A stretch of 64,000 nucleotides of DNA. Source: a bacterium HR17 (GTDB taxonomy: Bacteria > Armatimonadota > Fervidibacteria > Fervidibacterales > Fervidibacteraceae). Positions 61,291 to 64,000 of the stretch are shown here, piece after piece. Within the stretch, counting starts at the first letter, position 1; every line of letters begins with the position of its first letter. A model generated the notes under the pieces. It was given only the letters and a program-made list of their open reading frames with translations. It was not told the origin of the DNA and did not search any database. A program made the position numbers and the translations under genes. Where the stretch lies: the NCBI GenBank assembly GCA_002898575.1, contig BEHT01000006.1:1-64000 (forward strand), read 5' to 3'.

Positions 61291-62292
61291 TTACGCGGGC
61301 AAAGAGGGAACCGCGACGGTTTGCCCCGTCGCCGCTGCTTGATATGCCGCTGTCGTGAGCGTAACGACCTTGAATGCGTCCTCGGGTGGGCTCATGTTTT
61401 CCACGCGCCCCAACACGACATCCACAAAATGGCGGTCAGGCGTAGACGCCGGCGGCAACTCTTTGGCTTCCACGACGCGCTGTTCGCCGCCCATGGGCTG
61501 CCACACGACTTGCCCTCTGTCCAACCACATAGCGCCCTCGGTGCCGACAAAGGTGTAGCGCTCCATAAAATGGGTGAAGTTGCCCATCGCGATGAGCGCC
61601 CCTAACGCCCCACCTGAAAACTGCACACCCACGATGTCGTTGATTTCCACAGGCGCCCCGCACTGGCTGATCGTCGCAGACACTTTGACAGGTGCGTTAG
61701 GCACCGTCCACAGCACAAAATCCACCATGTGGCTGCCTGAGTCCATCAACATTCCGCCGCCGCTGAGTTCCGGCATCTGGCGCCAAGTGCCTTGCGTCAG
61801 TTGCTGCCAATCTTGCCCGATGACCGCTTCCACAAAAGTCAGTTCGCCCAGCGCCCCTTTGTGCACTTGGTCACGGATGAAGCGAAAAACAGGCGTGAAG
61901 CGGCGTTGGTAACTGACGACGACTTGTTTACCGGCTTGGCGCGCGGCGAGGACCACTTTTTGCGCCTGTTCGCTGGTCACCACCATCGGTTTTTCCGCAA
62001 GGACATGTAAGCCCCGTTGCAGTGCCGCCACGATTTGCTCAAAATGGTGGGCGTGGGGGGAAAGAACGAGGACACCGTCCATCTCCACCCGCTCCAACAT
62101 CAGTTGCCAATCGCCAAACACCGTCTCACCTTCCCGAGCCGGCAACCCCACCTGCTCTGCCCGTTGCTTGGCAGCGTCTAAATTGGGGTCTGCAAACGCC
62201 ACGACTTTTGCCTCGGGAACGCGCTGCAAATTTTGCAAATGGAAGCCGGCGATGCCCCCGGCGCCGATAAATCCCAGTCGCACTGTCGGCAA
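61291..62292 (-). CDS. Gfo/Idh/MocA family oxidoreductase
   Basis: A 333-residue NAD(P)-dependent dehydrogenase family protein: LGFIGAGGIAGFHLQNL (nucleotide loop), VLSPHAHHFEQIVAAL, VLAEKPMVVT and GGGMLMDSGSHMVDFVLW (substrate-side His-Asp block). No ATG fits; AAGGAGG lies 9 bases before a TTG at 62292, which starts the product just before the Rossmann motif. The longer frame to 62529 crosses the divergent promoter region. Substrate unknown. Confidence 0.8.
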   Translation of the reverse strand: MPTVRLGFIGAGGIAGFHLQNLQRVPEAKVVAFADPNLDAAKQRAEQVGLPAREGETVFGDWQLMLERVEMDGVLVLSPHAHHFEQIVAALQRGLHVLAEKPMVVTSEQAQKVVLAARQAGKQVVVSYQRRFTPVFRFIRDQVHKGALGELTFVEAVIGQDWQQLTQGTWRQMPELSGGGMLMDSGSHMVDFVLWTVPNAPVKVSATISQCGAPVEINDIVGVQFSGGALGALIAMGNFTHFMERYTFVGTEGAMWLDRGQVVWQPMGGEQRVVEAKELPPASTPDRHFVDVVLGRVENMSPPEDAFKVVTLTTAAYQAAATGQTVAVPSLPA

Positions 62293-62486
62293 CCTGTCTC
62301 GCCTCCTTGCCACAAGTTTTTTACGCCCTTGAATTTTGACGATCGCGTCCGTTAGCGCAAGCGACAACCCGTGGCAAGATTTTCCCACGCCGGATGGGGC
62401 AACTACGCTCCGCCGACTTCTCGGAGGTCGTTGTTCCTGCAGCGCCGCCAAATTGGGTGGCGCACAGAACGAGGAGGTAAGTCCTG

Positions 62487-63428
62487 ATGGGCAACTGGCA
62501 ACCAGCGGATTTGAACCAAGTGCGCACAATTTCCATCACGGTTCGCCCCAGCAAAGTGGAGAAGGACCTCTTGGCGCGCCCTTTGCGCAAAGGGGCAACC
62601 TTTGTTGAGTTTTGGCACTCCTTGCCGTCCATTCTCGCCGCCAAAGAGTTGCGGGAATTGGTGGACGCTGTCGTGCGAGCCCGCCGCGACGGTCGTCCTG
62701 TCATCGCTCTGTTCGGCGCCCATGTCATCAAGGTCGGTTTATCGCCCATCGTTATCCAACTCGTGCGTGAGGGAATTTTGACGGCTCTGGCGGTCAACGG
62801 GGCGACCGCCTACCACGATGTGGAGTTGGCGCTCTTTGGACGCACCAGCGAAGATGTCACCGCTGGCATGCAAGCGGGCGTTTTCGGCATGGCGAAAGAA
62901 CCTTGCGATTTCATCAACGCCGCCGCCCAACGCGCCGCACAAAGGGGAATCGGCTTGGGACAAGCCATCGGTGAAGCCCTGCTGGAAAGCAACGGTCCGT
63001 TCGTGCAACACAGCGTCCTCGCCCAGTCCGTCGCACTGGGCGTGCCCGTCACAGTTCATGTCGCCTTCGGCACCGATGTCAACCACATGCACGGCAGTTT
63101 TGACCCGGCGTCGTGGGGCGTCGCGACGCACCATGACTTCCGCCTGCTGTGTCGGTTGGTGCGCGATTTGACCGACGGCGTGGTGTTGCTGTGGGGTTCG
63201 GCGGTGGTGTTGCCGACCGTGTTGGAAAAGGCTTTGACCGTCGCCCGCAACTTATGGGGCGAACCGCAACGGTTTGTCGGCGCCACTTTTGACTTCATCC
63301 GCCACTATCGGGCTTGGCGCAACCCACCGGAAAAAGCCGACGCCCTCGGCGGTAAAGGCTATTACTTGACAGGGCATCACGAATTGCTTATCCCACTTTT
63401 TGCCCAAGCCGTGTTGGAACAGTGGTAG
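62487..63428 (+). CDS. Deoxyhypusine-synthase-like family protein of unknown function
   Basis: A 313-residue protein with blocks ALFGAHVIKVGLSPIVIQLV, ALAVNGATAYHDVELALFG, TSEDVTAGMQAGVFGMA, VTVHVAFGTDVNHMHG and YYLTGHHELLIPL. These resemble a bacterial family distantly related to deoxyhypusine synthase (NAD-binding Rossmann-like fold), but the lysine-containing active-site block of true deoxyhypusine synthase is not seen and bacteria lack eIF5A. I would not assign an activity. GAGGAGG precedes ATG 62487. It is divergent from the MocA gene. Confidence 0.5.
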   Translation: MGNWQPADLNQVRTISITVRPSKVEKDLLARPLRKGATFVEFWHSLPSILAAKELRELVDAVVRARRDGRPVIALFGAHVIKVGLSPIVIQLVREGILTALAVNGATAYHDVELALFGRTSEDVTAGMQAGVFGMAKEPCDFINAAAQRAAQRGIGLGQAIGEALLESNGPFVQHSVLAQSVALGVPVTVHVAFGTDVNHMHGSFDPASWGVATHHDFRLLCRLVRDLTDGVVLLWGSAVVLPTVLEKALTVARNLWGEPQRFVGATFDFIRHYRAWRNPPEKADALGGKGYYLTGHHELLIPLFAQAVLEQW

Positions 63429-63436
63429 CGAAGCGG

Positions 63437-64000
63437 TCAACGAACCGCGAGGTCCAACGCCGTTGACACAAACAACAATACGCTGACAACGCCGTTGACC
63501 GTGAAAAACGCCGTGTTGACTTTTTGTGGGTTGCCCGGTTCGGCGATGGTGTGTTCGTAAGCGATGAACGCCACGGTGAACAGCCATGCCGTCCAGAAAA
63601 TAGCCCCCAAGCCGACGACTTTGCCGAAGGCTGCCAACGCCGTCAGAAACACCGCGTGCAACAGGCGGGCGCCCCACAAGGCTTTCTGCGCCCCCAACCG
63701 CACGACCAACGAGTGTAACCCCACTTGTCGGTCAAAAGTTTCGTCCAGCGTCGCGTAGATGATGTCAAAGCCGGCGACCCAACAAGTGACCGCCAGCATC
63801 AGCAGTAGCGGGGGCAACTCAATCGCGCCTTTCAAGGCGATCCAAGCGCCGACGGGCGCAATGCCCAACGCTGAGCCTAACCACACATGCGACCAATCGG
63901 TGAACCGTTTGGCGTAAGAGTAGCCGAACAGCCACGCCAGCGTCGGGAACGACAGCCAAAACGCCAACCGGTTGAGTTGATAAGCGGCGAAAATAAACAC
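63437..64000 (-). CDS. ubiA: UbiA-family prenyltransferase (partial, N-terminus outside window)
   Basis: The C-terminal 187 residues of a multi-helix membrane enzyme that joins a prenyl chain to an aromatic acceptor such as 4-hydroxybenzoate. The second Asp-rich motif is intact in FDIIYATLDETFDRQVG, followed by LHSLVVRLG as in UbiA/menaquinone-pathway enzymes. The first Asp-rich motif lies beyond 64000. Hydrophobic segments are at about residues 20-40, 60-85, 110-150 and 165-185 of the visible part. Whether it serves ubiquinone- or menaquinone-type synthesis cannot be told. Confidence 0.8.
   Translation of the reverse strand: MFIFAAYQLNRLAFWLSFPTLAWLFGYSYAKRFTDWSHVWLGSALGIAPVGAWIALKGAIELPPLLLMLAVTCWVAGFDIIYATLDETFDRQVGLHSLVVRLGAQKALWGARLLHAVFLTALAAFGKVVGLGAIFWTAWLFTVAFIAYEHTIAEPGNPQKVNTAFFTVNGVVSVLLFVSTALDLAVR

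Overview
This window reads as chromosomal DNA of a free-living, probably thermophilic, saccharolytic bacterium. The closest fit is the Armatimonadota, Fervidibacter-like lineages. That placement is an inference from gene content: a DUF1559-type prepilin, an alpha-L-fucosidase, a DUF4038/GH140-type glycosidase, a DUF1080 protein, three Gfo/Idh/MocA dehydrogenases, a UPF0182 protein and a PilT pair. No rRNA or marker gene here proves it. Genes are tightly packed on both strands and many starts have strong GGAGGTGA-type ribosome binding sites. Those sites moved several starts downstream of the longest open frame.

Layout. 1-8940: the end of a proline-rich protein, a terminator, then a same-strand run of a secreted clan GH-A glycosidase, a secreted Asp-box beta-propeller, a cytoplasmic protein of unknown role and a secreted NHL-like propeller. 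8993-12192: an Nramp-like transporter, tRNA-Val(TAC) and a Tat-exported GH140-like enzyme. 12193-15080: an AT-rich minus-strand island with a tyrosine-recombinase remnant, small membrane or secreted proteins, a decayed gene and a frameshifted RHS fragment. 15136-18957: sugar and nucleoside functions. 19033-28681: UPF0182, M20 peptidase, RidA, Ski2-like helicase, glycogen debranching enzyme and a YprB-type nuclease. 28946-34488: an MFS transporter and a complete batA-batB-batC-batD-like operon. 34637-37917: two tandem pilT genes translationally coupled to a Cys-rich membrane protein. 38066-43650: tRNA-Val(CAC), an ankyrin protein, a GT2 glycosyltransferase, a homocysteine methyltransferase/MTHFR fusion, an RsmF-tail-like protein and a phosphotransferase. 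43672-50773: a large secreted GH5-like protein, a GHMP sugar kinase, a DUF2227 protein and a secreted GH29 fucosidase. 50974-53950: a prepilin, a small Pro-rich membrane protein, cysK and a 52-aa Flp pilin gene. 54011-64000: a phosphodiesterase and D,D-carboxypeptidase pair, two further MocA dehydrogenases, a DUF151 nuclease with a 34-aa upstream microprotein, a PhyH oxygenase, a 31-aa AURKAIP1/COX24-like basic protein, a zinc-ribbon protein, a methyltransferase, an ACT protein, a deoxyhypusine-synthase-like protein and a partial UbiA prenyltransferase.

How it works together. Secreted glycosidases (GH-A, GH5, GH29, GH140-like) would release sugars outside the cell. The GHMP kinase, MocA dehydrogenases, nucleoside hydrolase and glycogen debranching enzyme would process sugars inside. 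The two PilTs, the prepilin and the Flp pilin point to type IV pili whose assembly genes lie elsewhere. Three copies of a roughly 135-bp hairpin-rich element with terminal inverted repeats (28717-28848, 48894-49039, 52243-52380) look like a MITE- or REP-type family and are the clearest unexplained DNA structure. I see no CRISPR array, complete insertion sequence, prophage or defence system. The least explained gene sets are the pilT-pilT-Cys-rich membrane protein unit and the AT-rich island.
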